Assembly: GCA_032164245.1 (NCBI GenBank)
Contig: JAVMKO010000005.1
Location: forward strand, 59,009,442-59,073,441
Reading direction: 5' to 3'
From: Sternotherus odoratus
Lineage: Eukaryota; Chordata; Testudines; Kinosternidae
DNA: 64,000 nt
Shown piece after piece: positions 35,283 to 47,202 of the stretch. A model generated the notes under the pieces. It did not search any database, was not told the origin of the DNA, and saw only the letters and a program-made list of their open reading frames with translations. A program made the translations under genes and the position numbers. Every line of letters begins with the position of its first letter. Within the stretch, counting starts at the first letter, position 1.

Positions 35283-37784
35283 TGAGTCAAGAATCATTCA
35301 GATAAAATAGTATAGTAGTGTGCATTACATTCCTAATTACCAGGATTCTCATAGGGTAAGAGTAACTCATTTCAATTTGGTTTACTGATGGAGGGAGGAT
35401 GAACCCAATACCTATTCCCTCTCCACCAGATAGCTTACAGTTTTTGAGGTGTTCTGAGGTGCCTTTGGGGAGATAGTGCCAGCTCAAGTCAATCTGCTGC
35501 CCTGGCCAACCTCCCGTCTCACTCCCACCCTTCAGTCACTTGCTAAAAAAAGTTGTCATGAACAACTGCTGTTGATATTTTGTTCCAGTAGGCAGACACT
35601 TTTTTTAACTAAGTTTCATGTAGGGTCTCCAAAGGCTAATGGTTGTGACTGAAATGCCCCTGTGCTGGCCTTTGGTTGATTACTCTTGTATATTATTAAA
35701 TTGTCCTCTGTCTAGACGCTCATACTCTTTTTGAATAAAATAAGTTAGAACCTCAAGCACCCTTATGCTTTCTTCCATACAGTCCATTTCATCTGGGACC
35801 TCCCATTCCAGTCAAAATCCTTAAAATTATCAGTTAAACTTCCTTCAAGTCACTCCTCAAGGCTACCCTTTTCCATCTTGCCTACAGAAAACTGCAACCT
35901 GATGATGGCTAGATATGATGGATTATGATATCTTCTCCTGATTGGCTAAGAATTTTTGTTCCCCTGATTTATAGCCTGCTCTTCCTGTTTTATAGGAGTA
36001 TTTTAAGAGTCAGTGGAGCTTTGAGATCCTCAGATAAAAGATTCCAGATTATATGCAGCAGAAGCACAAATTATTTTTTAAGAACCATCTATAGCATGCC
36101 TGGTCAAAGCTTTCAAACCTGAAAGCCTACCATTAGGTACCTGCATCCCTGGTTAGGCTCAGAAATAAGTGCTCTAATTATGTTTTCTGAAAGTGTGGGA
36201 CACCAGCAATACCGGTTGGCCTCAATGGCAATTGGAGTTGTTCGACATCTCTGAAAATCAAGCCAGTTCTACTTGTATGCAGGTGCCTAAAATTAAACTC
36301 CTAAATCCAGATATGAAAATTTTGGCCTCTACAGTGCATTTTGCAGAGAGTGCTTCAGGCACTGTGAAAATGCCCCACTCAGATTTACAAGAGGAACACC
36401 TTACTCTTGAACTGGTAAATAGAATTGTGTGATACCATGACTGGAGCTGTGCATTCACACTGACTAGGATGACTGTATCCATTGTCTCAGTGAAATCGTC
36501 CTATCCCATCCCTCCCAGTGAAATTCAGCCAGACACTGACTCAAAACTAATTAGATTTTTTTGTGCGTACAGGTAAATATGGGGGGGGGGGGAGATAAAC
36601 TTTTCTCTCTCACTGTCCCCTAGGCAGTCAAACCTGTCAATGAAAATACCATAGGCAAAGATAGGGGTCATTGTCAAAGCAAATCACTCTCTGAAGCTTA
36701 ATCTCAGTATGGCCATATCTCCAAATGTGTTCCCATTGCTTTTTAATAGGTATTATGTGAATAAAACTATTTTCAAAAGAATCATTAAAATCCTTTGCAG
36801 TGCTAAAAATAGGTGCAATTCAATAATAAAATAGCTATATGCATTATTGCATACAAAAATAAGAAAATCAATGCTTGAAGTTGTTGATAGACTGCCGGGT
36901 TTAACCCTACAGATGAATGTTAGATGAGTCCTCATGCTTTATGCAGAGGATACAATTTAATGCAATCATTAATTCTAGTTTTTATTGTCCCAGTAGCATC
37001 TAATGGCCAATATAGATCGTACTTCCTGAGCAGGTAGTGCCAGAAATAATGGTCTGGCCTATAGATTTGAGAACCAAGATTTCTACTCCTCTTTCCATAT
37101 GCTGGCTTTATGATCCTGCAGATGATCAATCAGCTGAGGGGTTCCAAGTGGTGGTTTTGTTTACGTTAGGCACAGAAATATAGGTTACCTTTTGCCTCTT
37201 GATTTCAAGTGTATTAACAGGCTGAGAAAAAAATCTCCTATTGTCCAATAATTGTGCAAACTTAACCCTTTACAAATTTGCTGAAAAGACAGCAGTGGAG
37301 ATATATAAATCATTCCCATCTAGAGCTAAGTCATGGAAGTGATGATTTGCATCAGTGATGGTTGTTAGCAAAGCAAAGAGTGGAGGTATGTGACCTTCTG
37401 CAATTAATTTTAGTCACATTCTTTTCCTGTCTCTCCCATCATGTTCCAGCCCAGGGAGTGGAGGACTGGGCACCAGAACAAAACACATGCAGGTCACTGG
37501 AGATCCAGACTTACACAGCACAAAATTAACTATGTCTAAATAGAGCTGAATGGGAATGGACATAATGGTTCATTTTTATACTCTTCATCCTGAGTTTTTG
37601 CTGCCTTGCATGTGCTATAATTTGACTTAAATGTGACTAGATGCCATTAATTGGTGTATTGATGTAACTTTTGTGCTGATTTCTATTCTGCATTCAGTTC
37701 CCTTTTCCTATATTGCAGATCTTAACTAACCAATAGTTCAATTATATTTGTTTATTCTTAACCTTTTAAAAATGGTACCCTTAA
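35283..37784. other. Gene-free stretch
   Basis: A diverged ancient repeat (TGCAGGTGCCTAAAATTAAA and ATATGAAAATTTTGGCCT) lies near 36150-36335. A run of 12 G is at 36580-36591. Nothing else recognised. Confidence 0.4.
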
Positions 37785-38046
37785 AAGTTATGGTTCCCAT
37801 AGACTGCAGAGGTGTTGAGACCACATCACTGTGAATGGTCTCCTAGAATGTTAACTGTTTATGCTAAACAATCTGTTCCACTTTGTATTTAGTATTCTGA
37901 TACATGTCCCAGACCTGAACATCTCCGTGTAAGCTCGAAAGCTTGTCTCTCTGACCGCACAGAAGTTGGGTCAGTAAAAGGGTATTATCTCACACACATT
38001 GTCTCTCTAATACCCCAGGATCAGCATGGCAACAACAGCACTGCAT
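37785..38046 (-). repeat. Full-length turtle SINE with long tail
   Basis: Contains GACTGCAGAGGTGTTGAGAC, AAACAATCTGTTCCACTTTG, TAAGCTCGAAAGCTTGTCTC and CATTGTCTCTCTAATACCCC, ending GGCAACAACAGCACTGCATA. This is the reverse complement of a SINE whose head reads GTTGTAGCCGTGTCGG in its consensus. Confidence 0.7.
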
Positions 38047-38187
38047 ATATGGTTCACATAGTCCTATACCAAAAGAAGGAAGGAATCTGGGTTTCTGAAG
38101 AACTCGCAGAAGTCTACAGCTATTCTCTCCATCTCTTTCATGTGTGTCCCAGGCACAATATTTATATAATGTGTAATAGTCTCTAAT

Positions 38188-38419
38188 TCATATTGCATGA
38201 AACACATGTATTCCATTTACATAACTGTTTTTGCACTCACTATCCCTTCTGTCATTTTTACATGTGTACTACAGGTGAAATGCTATCAGTAATCTACACA
38301 ACTCTCTAAATTTCAGATATAAACTTAGGCCATGTCTGTACTTGGAGCTGTGGGTGATTCCCAGCTTGAGGAGACATACTTGGGCTAGCTGTCATCAAGC
38401 TAGTGTGCTAAAAATAAAA
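38188..38419. repeat. 232-bp direct duplication, copy 1 (empty site)
   Basis: Runs from TCATATTGCATGAAACAC to TGCTAAAAATAAAA. It matches copy 2 (39419-39996) with only three mismatches seen once the MITE in copy 2 is removed. The uninterrupted CATTTACATAACTG junction here is the pre-insertion site. Its right half is a repeat of the GGCCATGTCT type. Confidence 0.95.
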
Positions 38420-39418
38420 TAGCATCATGTGGGGTATGGAGGTCTGAGATTTCAAACAATGTTGGCCAAAATTGCACTTAGTATAGTCATTTGCTTTCTG
38501 TCAAGCTGTATACTTCTAAATATATACTCAATCTCTGGGGAAATAAATTAAGAAAAACATTTTTAAAAGCAAGTGCTAGTTAATCTTAGTGATGTTTCAC
38601 AATAACAAGGCATCCCAATCTTGCCTTCTTGGTGGAGTTTAAAATAGAGAAAGGACATCTCCCACCATCACAGCAATTAAAATGAATTAGAAATACACAG
38701 AATTGCTCTAACTCACCTAAAAATGTAGAGAGAACTTTTCAAATGAGCAAATGGGAATTAGGCACCCACCTCTCACTGATATTTATTAGGTTGCGACTGG
38801 AGGAGAGCTGGACAGGAAACAGTTTTCCTGTACTGTGAGAATTTTTGAGATTTTTTTTTTTAATATCCCCATCCCCAAATGGAACAAAATATCAATTTCA
38901 ACATTTTTTGCAAACTGAGAATCCAAAAAAATTGCTTGGGTCAAGTCAATTGAAAGATATGGGTTTGGTAATTTTGAAATGTTTTATTTCAATTTTGACT
39001 TTTTGCATTTTTTTACGTTCTTGACTTTATTTTGAAATTTATTTTATAGTAATTTTGCTCTGAAAGGCTGAAGTTATTTGTTTAGAAAATGTCACATTGG
39101 GACACTAGGACAATCTTGAAACTTATTCCAAATTTTTTTTTTTAAATGGGAAATTCATCAAATCTGACCCTTTCCTGTGAACACAACTTTTTCTTTTAAC
39201 TATTTTTTTCCAGACATAATATCTAGGTTTTTCTCAATAGAATGTATGTGGAGAGCTGCTGAAGCGAATAATAATGAGAGAGTGAGAGATTCATATAGAC
39301 TAAATTAAACCAGGCCAGTTCAATAAAAGTGTCCCAGAAACAGATCTGGGAAGTATTCTAGTTTAGGATTGTTTCTGCCTACCATTATTGCCTCAAAATT
39401 ATTGAGAAAATATAAGTA
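38420..39418. other. Spacer between duplicated segments
   Basis: 999 bp of AT-rich DNA with poly-T tracts and no recognised element. Confidence 0.5.
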
Positions 39419-39996
39419 TCATATTGCATGAAACACATGTATTCCATTTACATACCGTATTTTTCACCCTATAAGACTCACTTTTTCTTCCCCAAAACGG
39501 GGGGGGGGAAAGTTGGTGCGTCTTATAGGGCGAATGTCTTATAGGGGAAAAAAAAAAAAAAAAAAAAAAAGCGCCTCGCTCTCCCGTCCCCGCCGCGCGG
39601 GCGGGCTACTGAGGTTCCCCCCTCCCCGCCGCGGGCGGGCTGCCCGCGGCGGGGTGGGGGGAACCTCGGCAGCCCGCCCGCGCGGCGGGGACGGGAGAGC
39701 GAGGCGCTTTTTTTTTTTTTTTTTTTTGTCCGGATTTTTTATTAAAAAATGAGGGGGCGTCTTATAGGCCGGAGTGTCCTATAAGACGAAAAATACGGTA
39801 ACTGTTTTTGCACTCACTATCCCTTCTGTCATTTTTACATGTGTACTACAGGTGAAATGCTATCAATAATCTACACAACTCTCTAAATTTCAGATATAAA
39901 CTTAGGCCATGTCTGTACTTGGAGCTGTGGGTGATTCTCAGCTTGAGGAGACATACTTGGGCTAGCTATCATCAAGCTAGTGTGCTAAAAATAAAA
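39419..39996. repeat. 232-bp direct duplication, copy 2 (interrupted)
   Basis: The same 232 bp as copy 1, split by a 344-bp element plus a 2-bp duplication (578 = 232 + 344 + 2). Confidence 0.95.
39455..39798. mobile_element. 344-bp hairpin MITE with TA duplication
   Basis: Left end CCGTATTTTTCACCCTATAAG, reversed at the right as CTTATAGG...GAAAAATACGG. Comparison with copy 1 fixes the ends: ACATA-element-TAACTG against ACATAACTG, giving a TA duplication (39453-39454 and 39799-39800). The interior is a near-perfect inverted repeat, poly-A and GC-rich arm 39548-39640 facing 39641-39727 and poly-T. TA duplication fits Tc1/mariner-type or related transposases. No coding capacity. Confidence 0.93.
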
Positions 39997-40835
39997 ACTA
40001 GCCATGGCAGCATGAGCCTGTCCTGTCATTGGCATTATGCTCTGCTAATATAATAATGGCACAAACTTCACTCAGTGAAGTAATGGCAGAATCTGATTTC
40101 AGTCCTCAAAAAGCAAAGAGTATTGGCTAACACTTTATTGGACATTGATTTAGGCTCAAGGTATAACCACGTACAGGGCTTGATTCACATGCAACAAAAG
40201 AAGTTACTCTGCTTAGGGGGGAATTGACTCCCTCTTGATGTTCAGGGGGAGGACAGCTTTAGCTGACACTGGGGCTACATGACACCTTAAACTATGCTGG
40301 GCGTGCCCCTTTCTGGCCAGAGCTGCAGCGATGGGAGTCCAGGTGGAGTGGAGGTGCACTGATGCAACCTCTCCCTTCTGCTGCAAGCCCTTTGCCCTGG
40401 TTTATTACGGCATAACTATAGGCTGAATCAAACTCTCAGCACATTGAAGCATCCAGTATGCATAGGTTCCCTGTAATACCTCACAATAGGTCAAGTTATA
40501 GCTCAGAATTTCTTTGCTTTCAAATAAATACAGATAAACAACAAACTTCCTTTTCCCAACTGTCATAATGAAAAAGGGAAGCATTTATCTCTCTGCAGTG
40601 ATATGTACTGTAAGTATCAGCTATCCTAGTGAAGCAGTTATGATTTAACCATATTTGATACATTAGCTCCATTCACGGATGTTTTAGTAGCGTCTTCAAA
40701 GTGCATTGTTATAGTACAGAGTCTATGTAATAGCACACATGCTCTTGATCACTATTAACATTCTACCTCCTTACTCTCTATTTCTGAGATGGCTTCTATT
40801 CCTGAGATTGCTCTTTTTTCTCCCCTGAATCCCAG
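39997..40835. other. Gene-free stretch
   Basis: Continues the GGCCATGTCT-type repeat to about 40030, then unrecognised sequence. Confidence 0.4.
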
Positions 40836-40837
40836 TA

Positions 40838-40957
40838 GGGTGACCAGACAGCAAGTGTGAAAAATCGGGAGAGGGGGTGGGATGTAATAGGAGCCTATAT
40901 AAGAAAAAGCCCCAAATATCGAGACTGTCCCTATAAAATTGGGACATCTGGTCACCC
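40838..40957. mobile_element. 120-bp MITE with TA duplication, complete copy
   Basis: Left end GGGTGACCAGA, right end TCTGGTCACCC, perfect 11-bp inverted repeats. TA on both sides (40836-40837 and 40958-40959). Interior GGAGCCTATATAAGAAAAAG and AGACTGTCCCTATAAAATT. Same family as the truncated copy at 27820. Confidence 0.88.
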
Positions 40958-40959
40958 TA

Positions 40960-41519
40960 AACACCGGTGAGGTGATGAAGACTTTTCTCAAGAGCCTCTC
41001 ATTTAAAATTCTGCCACTGGATCGATTCCTCTGGATGAAACCTCTCTGGTTACTGTTAAATCAGTCCTGTCAGAAATGATATATCCCTGGGTCTCATCAA
41101 AGTATTTCTGAAGGGCAATTTGATACTTGTGGAATGGCCAAGATTGGCAGATATTTTCAGAGAGTTTCCCATGGAAAGATAACTTCTTGCAAGAGTTATC
41201 TTGAAGAAGACCCTACTTCAAAGTATATGAGTTGAACTCTGTTCCATACAGTCTGTGTACTCTTCAGGAACTAGGTATAAACATTCCCAGCATGTGACAA
41301 TATAGTGGTCTTGCCAAGTGGCTTCCTTGGTTTTTCATCATGAAGAAGTGTTGGTGTTTAGATAAGTCAATTCCTCGATTCTTCTCTTCCGCAAGGATCA
41401 GAAGAGCACAGCTTATTGCAGACTAAGTGGGAAGGGAGGAATTTTGTGGGAGATTGCAGATACTGGTAGTGTATCCCTGCCACATGCTCTGAGTCCAACA
41501 TCAGGTAGATGAATATTCA
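40960..41519. other. Gene-free stretch
   Basis: Nothing recognised. Confidence 0.5.
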
Positions 41520-43430
41520 TAACTAGCAAAAGTGCCCGGCGTTGCTCGGGTCAGTCGGAGGTGGGGAGGGGGCAGACAGCTGACACCCCCTGACCAACCC
41601 CAACACCCACCCCAACACGTTCCCACCCCCCCAGACCAAACCCGACACCCCCCGGCTCACTTACCCCCCAACCAAACCCAACACCCCCACCTGACCCCCC
41701 GACCAAACCCGACACCCCCACCTCACCCGCCGACCGAACAGTGTATTTAATAATCTGTGTGCTACACAGTGCACCGTGAGCCGGGTGGGTGTCGGGTTTG
41801 GTCTGGGGGGGTGGGTGAGGGGTGAGGTGTGGGTGTTGGGGTTGGTCAGGGGTTTTTGCAGTTGGTGGGGGGGGTGAGGTGGGGGTGTCGGGTTCGGTCG
41901 GGGGGTAAGTGAGCCAGGGGGTGTTGGGTTTGGTCTGGGGGGGCGGGAAGGTGTCGGGGTGGGTGAGGGGTGGGTGTTGGGGTTGGTCAGGGGGTGTTGC
42001 GGTTGGTGGGGGGGTGAGGGGGTGTCAGGTTTGCTTGGGGGGGTGAGGTGGGGGTGTCCAGTTTGGTCGGGGAGTAAGTGAGCCGGGGGGTGTCGGGTTC
42101 GGTCTGGGGGTGTTGCGATTGGTGGGGGGGTGAGGAGGAGGTGTCGGGTTCGGTCGGGGGGTAAGAGAGCCGGGGGGGTGTCGGGTTTGGTCTAGGGGGG
42201 TGGGAAGTTGTCGGGGTGGGTGAGGTGTGGGTGTTGGGGTTGGTCAGGGGGTGTCGGGTTTGCTTGGTGGGGTGAGGTGGGGGTGTCGGGTTCGGTCAGG
42301 GGGTAAGTGAGCCAGGGGGTGTCGGGTTTGGTCTGGGGGGGTGGGAAGGGGTGGGGGTGAGGCGGGGGTGTTGGGGTTGGTGGGGGTGTGAGGTGGGGGT
42401 GTCGGGTTTGCTTGGGGGGGTGAGGTGGGGGTGTCGGGTTCGGTCGGGGGGTAAGTGAGCCGGGGGGTGTCGGGTTTGGTCTGGGGGTGTTGCGATTGGT
42501 GTGGGGGGGGGGGTGAGGTGGGGGTGTCGGGTTTGGTCTGGGGGGGTGGGAAGGTGTCGGGGTGGGTGAGGGGTGAGGTGTGGGTGTTGGGGTTGGTCAG
42601 GGGGTGTTGCGGTTGGTGGGGGGGTGAGGTGGCGGTGTCGGGTATGGTCGGGGGGTAAGTGAGCCGGGGGGGTGTCGGTTTTGGTCTGGGCACCCACCCC
42701 GACACCTTCCCCCCCCCCAGACCAAACCCAACACCCACACCTCACCCCTCACCCCCCCCGACACCTTCCCACCCCCCCAGACCAAACCCGACACCCCCCG
42801 GCTCACTTACCCCCTGACCAAACCCGACACCTCCACCTGACCCCCCCAAGCAAACCCGACACCCCCACCTCACCCCCCGACCGAACCCGACACCTCCACC
42901 TGACCCCCCCAAGCAAACCCGACACCCCCACCTCACCCCCCGACCGAACCCAACACCCCCACCTCACTTACCGTCCCACCAAACCCAACTCGGATCCGTC
43001 GCAGGGGGGGGGCCCAGAGCCGAGGGATTCCGGGGACCTTCGCAGGTGGGGGGGGGCACAGAGCTGATGGATTCCGGGGTTCCGTTGGGAGGGGGGAGGG
43101 GCAGAGAACTGAGGGATCTTCGGGGTTCCGTTGGAGGAGGGAGGGGTGAGCTGAGCGAGTGCGGTGTCTGTTGGAGGGGGTATTATGACATCATCAGCAC
43201 CTAACTGCCCAGCTGATGTGATTGGCCCTGAAAGACTTTCACCCCTGGGGGGCGTCAGAGGTGAGATCCGAAAATTTTTTGACCCTTACCAGCATCTAGA
43301 CCCCAAGACCCCTAACTGTACGAAATTTCAAGTCTCTGGCTCAAACGGTGCGGGAGGAGTTCGCTGTCATACATACATACATACATACATACATACATTA
43401 TATACATACACCACTTGACTTTTATATAGA
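41520..43430 (+). repeat. Retroelement-like repeat with large GC-skewed minisatellite and (CATA)n tail
   Basis: Opens with GCAAAAGTGCCCGGCGTTGC and closes with a conserved-looking 3' segment (TGACCCTTACCAGCATCTAG; GAAATTTCAAGTCTCTGGC) running into a (CATA)n tail at 43368-43398. In between is a minisatellite made of GTGTCGGGTTTGGTC-like units. The + strand is C-rich at 41580-41740, G-rich at 41780-42687 and C-rich again at 42688-43000. Frames on either strand encode only Pro/Thr/His or Gly/Val repeats. The microsatellite tail suggests a non-LTR retroelement, but the family is unknown to me. Confidence 0.6.
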
Positions 43431-44384
43431 TAGATAGAGGGAGCATAATGGCTAATAAATAGTAGTCAAAATAGGAACACAGTGCTAAACCTCCCATCTG
43501 ATTGTTGAAATCTGATGCTTTGCCAGAATGATGGAATATTAACAGCAGACTCCCATGTTTGTCAGCTAATATAATTTTTTTACTCTACTCTACAAATGTC
43601 CTGGCTTTAGAGTTGTGACTGATTTGGGGCATGTTATTAATGTAATCAAATTGTTAAGTAAAAATAGCAGGTCCTACTCACCGTTCCACACCCGAGTAGT
43701 GCGGAGTTGGATTAGGGCTCACAAACTGTCAGAGACCAAACAATACAGACACCCAATATGTTGATCAAGGGGCACACACCCTCCTCAGCTCAGTAGCTGG
43801 AGAGGCATGTGGCGACTTTATTTGTGATATACAGCAGTATTTATAGACAGGAGTAAACAAAGTACTTAACTGGTCACGATGTACACGTGTGATCAACCAA
43901 GTTTCTCCTGGTTGTATCCAGTTAAAACCAGTGTTATAACTGTTCGAGAAATGCTAATAAGAGAGACAATAGATACATGGCTGCCAAGGTTGGAAAAAGG
44001 GTCAGAGACTGCTGTTCAGGTCAGAGCCAGGGCTGAAAGTTCAGACAGAGCCAGGGCAAAGTTCAAACTCAACAATATCATACACCCATTTCAGTAAGGC
44101 ATAGAGTAAATTCTTCAGTATGGATTTTGTTCCATATCAGGGAAAGGTTTATTTCTCATGAATTGTAACACTATCCCCCAACAATATGGAGAAGGCCTGA
44201 GTAAATTTTGCCAGAGGAAATTGGTTGTCACAAATGTATATATTATTAGTTGAAGGAAAACCAACTCTTGTTCCAGTTTCCATATTGCTGCCGAGAATCA
44301 TTTTCCCGATTATTTTAACTCACAAACCAATTAAAGCTCTGTTAATACAATTCATATTTCAACACATGTAAGATTACCCATACA
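43431..44384. other. Gene-free stretch, possible LTR fragment
   Basis: At 43665-44170 the block GGCGACTTTATTTGTGATAT with ACAGCAGTATTTATAGACAG recalls a minus-strand LTR, ending near AATTGTAACACTATCCCCC. No termini were fixed, so it is not called as an element. Confidence 0.35.
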
Positions 44385-44665
44385 TCTAGCAGAATAAGGC
44401 TAACCAGAGCCAGTGGTTGCAAGTTGAAGCTAGATGAATTCAGACAAGTTTAACAGTGAGGGTAATTAATGACTGGATCAACTTGCCTAGGGATGTGGGG
44501 ATTCTCCATCACTTGAAGTCTCTAAATGAAGACTGAGCATCTTTCTAAACTATACACATTAGCTCAAAGAGTAATTATGGGCGTGAAGCAGAAATTATTG
44601 GGTTACATAGATTTATTGTTTGGTTTGTGTTATGCAGGATCAAACAGTATGGACATAATGGCCCC
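44385..44665 (+). mobile_element. CR1 LINE 3' region
   Basis: In order: GCCAGTGGTTGCAAGTTGAA, TTTAACAGTGAGGGTAATTA, GATTCTCCATCACTTGAAGT and TTATGCAGGATCAAACAGTA, matching the 3' untranslated region of turtle CR1 in sense orientation. Confidence 0.75.
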
Positions 44666-45221
44666 TTAAAGCTTTAAAAATCAAAAGAAGCCCATCTGTG
44701 CTTAGGTACCTGAGTACAATGCACTTAGATAAAGAGGCATGTGACAATTAAGGGATTAAAACACACACACAACTCTGAAAATAGTGTTTTAAATAAAATT
44801 TAGATTCTGTAATGTTTTCTAGCATCCACGATCACACAGATCTGTGCAAACAGGTACATCTAATGTTCTACCAGATTCTGACACTCTATATTTGAACTCA
44901 TGTCATATTTCTTTTTACTGGGGATATGTATGCATAATTTCTTTAAATGCCAATGAATGTTATACTCATTGATAAGGGAAGTGAGAGATTCTAGATTTAT
45001 TCAAGTGCAGCCATTTGGATTCTTGGAAGCTCCATTGGTTAGTAACTTTGCTATTTGCACATCTCTGGTACTACAGCTTGCATGTGAAGTAAGTGAAAAT
45101 CAAAGCTCATATATAACTGGACAAAACTGTCAAAGTATTGCATCAAATGTACATGTTAACATAAATTAATGGCACTGAAGAAAAGCAGGAGGTTTCTCCT
45201 TATTATTGGCATGATCTTTTG

Positions 45222-45415
45222 AATAATGCACAGGAACATGACTCAGGAGATCTGTGTTCTGTTCCTAGCTCTACAACTGATTTGTTTTGTAACTTGGATC
45301 AATTAATGTAGTCCATGCCTCGGTTTCCTCTTCAGTAAAATGGGACTGATAGCACCTCAAAGAGAAATTTTGAATATTAATTGTATAATGATTTAAAGTT
45401 ATCTGATGGAAATCC
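45222..45415 (+). repeat. MIR-like ancient SINE
   Basis: GTTCCTAGCTCTACAACTGA, then CATGCCTCGGTTTCCTCTTC and TAAAATGGGACTGATAGCAC match the MIR core and 3' half. Confidence 0.75.
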
Positions 45416-45469
45416 CTGCTGTAAGTGTAAGGTTGTATTAAAATTTAATTTGAATTGCTTTCACATTGT

Positions 45470-45612
45470 CAAAAGCACCTAAGTTCCATTTTCAAAAAGT
45501 GAGTTAGGCGCTAAGAGTCTCACTTTACGTGAGACTGAATTTCCTAAGTGCTCTTCTGAAAACAGGGTGTAAACTCCTCATTGCTTAAGTGCTTTTGAAA
45601 ATTTTATCATCC
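45470..45612. repeat. Copy of dispersed near-palindromic family
   Basis: TTTTCAAAAAGTGAGTTAGG, then CTCACTTTACGTGAGACTGA and TTAAGTGCTTTTGAAAATTT, an imperfect inverted repeat centred near 45530. Confidence 0.6.
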
Positions 45613-46783
45613 ATCCAAAAATGGATAATTTTCAAGAAAAATATGTAAAGTGTGTTTAAAAATAAAGCTTAAATGCTAAATATTTTGGCTAGCTCTGATT
45701 ATAATGGAAAACAACAAATACACAGTGTTCCAAGCTAAGACAGAACTTGAGAAAATAAAACTGGTTGAAATTTTCCAAGCTCCAAACTTTTCAACCAAAA
45801 TGAGAAAACAAGTATGTTGGATACATGTTATAAAAGTAACCTGTATGAAGTGCGTTCCTGTGAACTCTGTGAGTAGGGCAGGAAGGGAAGACATTGGAAT
45901 TCGGCTTTGGTTCAGATAAGACATTGTATGTTTGAATCTTTAGCTGAATCTGACCTGAGCAATTAGACTTTGCAAAACTAATCTTTTTAAAAATCCAGCT
46001 CCTTGGAAATTAGATTTTTTTTCTTTTGATGTTTGAACTGCTTCAGGTCAAAACTCAGAAAAAAATCGGTGACAATGTATAACATTGTCACTTCAGTTCC
46101 TGACCAAAGCCTAGAAGTACCTAGCAGAATGATTAGACCTTAGACAAGTTTTATTTTATTCCTTTTGAAGTTTTAAGTGGGTTTCTTACTTTGAAACTGA
46201 TTCTCCCAACCCTATTTGCAAGACACAATGCCATCGGCAAAGTAAGAAGAGTTGCAGGTGCAATGTAACTGAATTTTCGGTGGTGGGTGGTGATTTTTCA
46301 AATATTTTTGGACATGTTTAGACACAAGCTGTCTTGGTTAATTAATCTTCAAGCATATCTCTTCCAATTAACTGTTATCCAAATAACAACAGCTATACTA
46401 TGAAAGATAACTGTGAACGTTGTATGGGATTCCTTGTTTATTTTTCTCAGTGATTTTCTACCAAATTTGCTCACTTTATAAATAAAAAAGCTGTTTCTTC
46501 TGGCACACTGCCAACTAAACTTGGGATCAGAAAGTCAAATTCTGCTCTTGTCATGATAGCCAGTATAAAGGTGCTGCAACTGGAACACAGCAAAAATTTC
46601 TGTTGATGAGGAATCTTAACCAGGGTTAGAAGCCTCTTCCTGCTGAAGCATAGATGATAGATGGATAGTTTATTGAATTGGGTTTGAATTTGTCAACATT
46701 TAAGGAATGAATGTAACCTACCAGAAGAAATGAGAGGAAAGCTTTGCTTTTGTATAGCAGACTGCATATTAATATAGAATGAG

Positions 46784-46784
<1 letters not shown>
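45613..46784. other. Gene-free stretch
   Basis: No exon or element recognised. Confidence 0.5.

Positions 46785-46819
<35 letters not shown>
46785..46819. repeat. (TG)n microsatellite
   Basis: About 17 uninterrupted TG dinucleotides. Confidence 0.97.
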
Positions 46820-46823
<4 letters not shown>

Positions 46824-46937
46824 ATTTAAAATTATTATGGTATAGTTGTGACCTGAACTACCTGTAGTTGCAGCTACAACTCTTGCTATGGGTTAAATTA
46901 AGCAGAAGCAATACACAAATGGGGGCTTCCAATCACA

Positions 46938-47019
46938 GTAATTAATGTAATTCCAATCCCAGTAATTACGCTTAATTAATGTAATGTTAATTAATGTAAT
47001 TCCAATCCCAGTAATTACA
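46938..47019. repeat. 49-bp partial tandem duplication
   Basis: AATTCCAATCCCAGTAATTAC occurs twice, 49 bp apart (C of CCAATCCC at 46953 and 47002), just before the 46-bp minisatellite. Confidence 0.85.
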
Positions 47020-47202
47020 CTCTCGTTTTATTTTTGAGCGTACCCCCGTTTTAACCCCCTCCCCGCTCTCGTTTTATTTTTGAGCGTACCCCCGTTTTAA
47101 CCCCCTCCCCGCTCTCGTTTTATTTTTTAGCGTACCCCTGTTTTAACCCCCTCCCCGCTCTCGTTTTATTTTTGAGCGTACCCCCGTTTTTAACCCCCCA
47201 CC
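47020..47202 (+). repeat. 46-bp minisatellite, four copies
   Basis: Units start at 47020, 47066, 47112 and 47158, an exact 46-bp period, each CTCTCGTTTTATTTTTGAGC followed by GTACCCCCGTTTTAACCCC. Only a few point differences are seen. Confidence 0.97.

Noticed and set aside
39570..39710. CpG-rich block considered as a promoter island
   Set aside because: It is the hairpin core of a MITE absent from the duplicated copy at 38188-38419.
41532..43067. Several long Pro/Thr/His-rich or Gly-rich frames on both strands
   Set aside because: They are translations of the minisatellite; frames are open in several phases because the units lack stops.
43368..43398. Regular short repeats as a possible CRISPR-like array
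   Set aside because: They are a (CATA)n microsatellite tail in a vertebrate repeat; there are no spacers.
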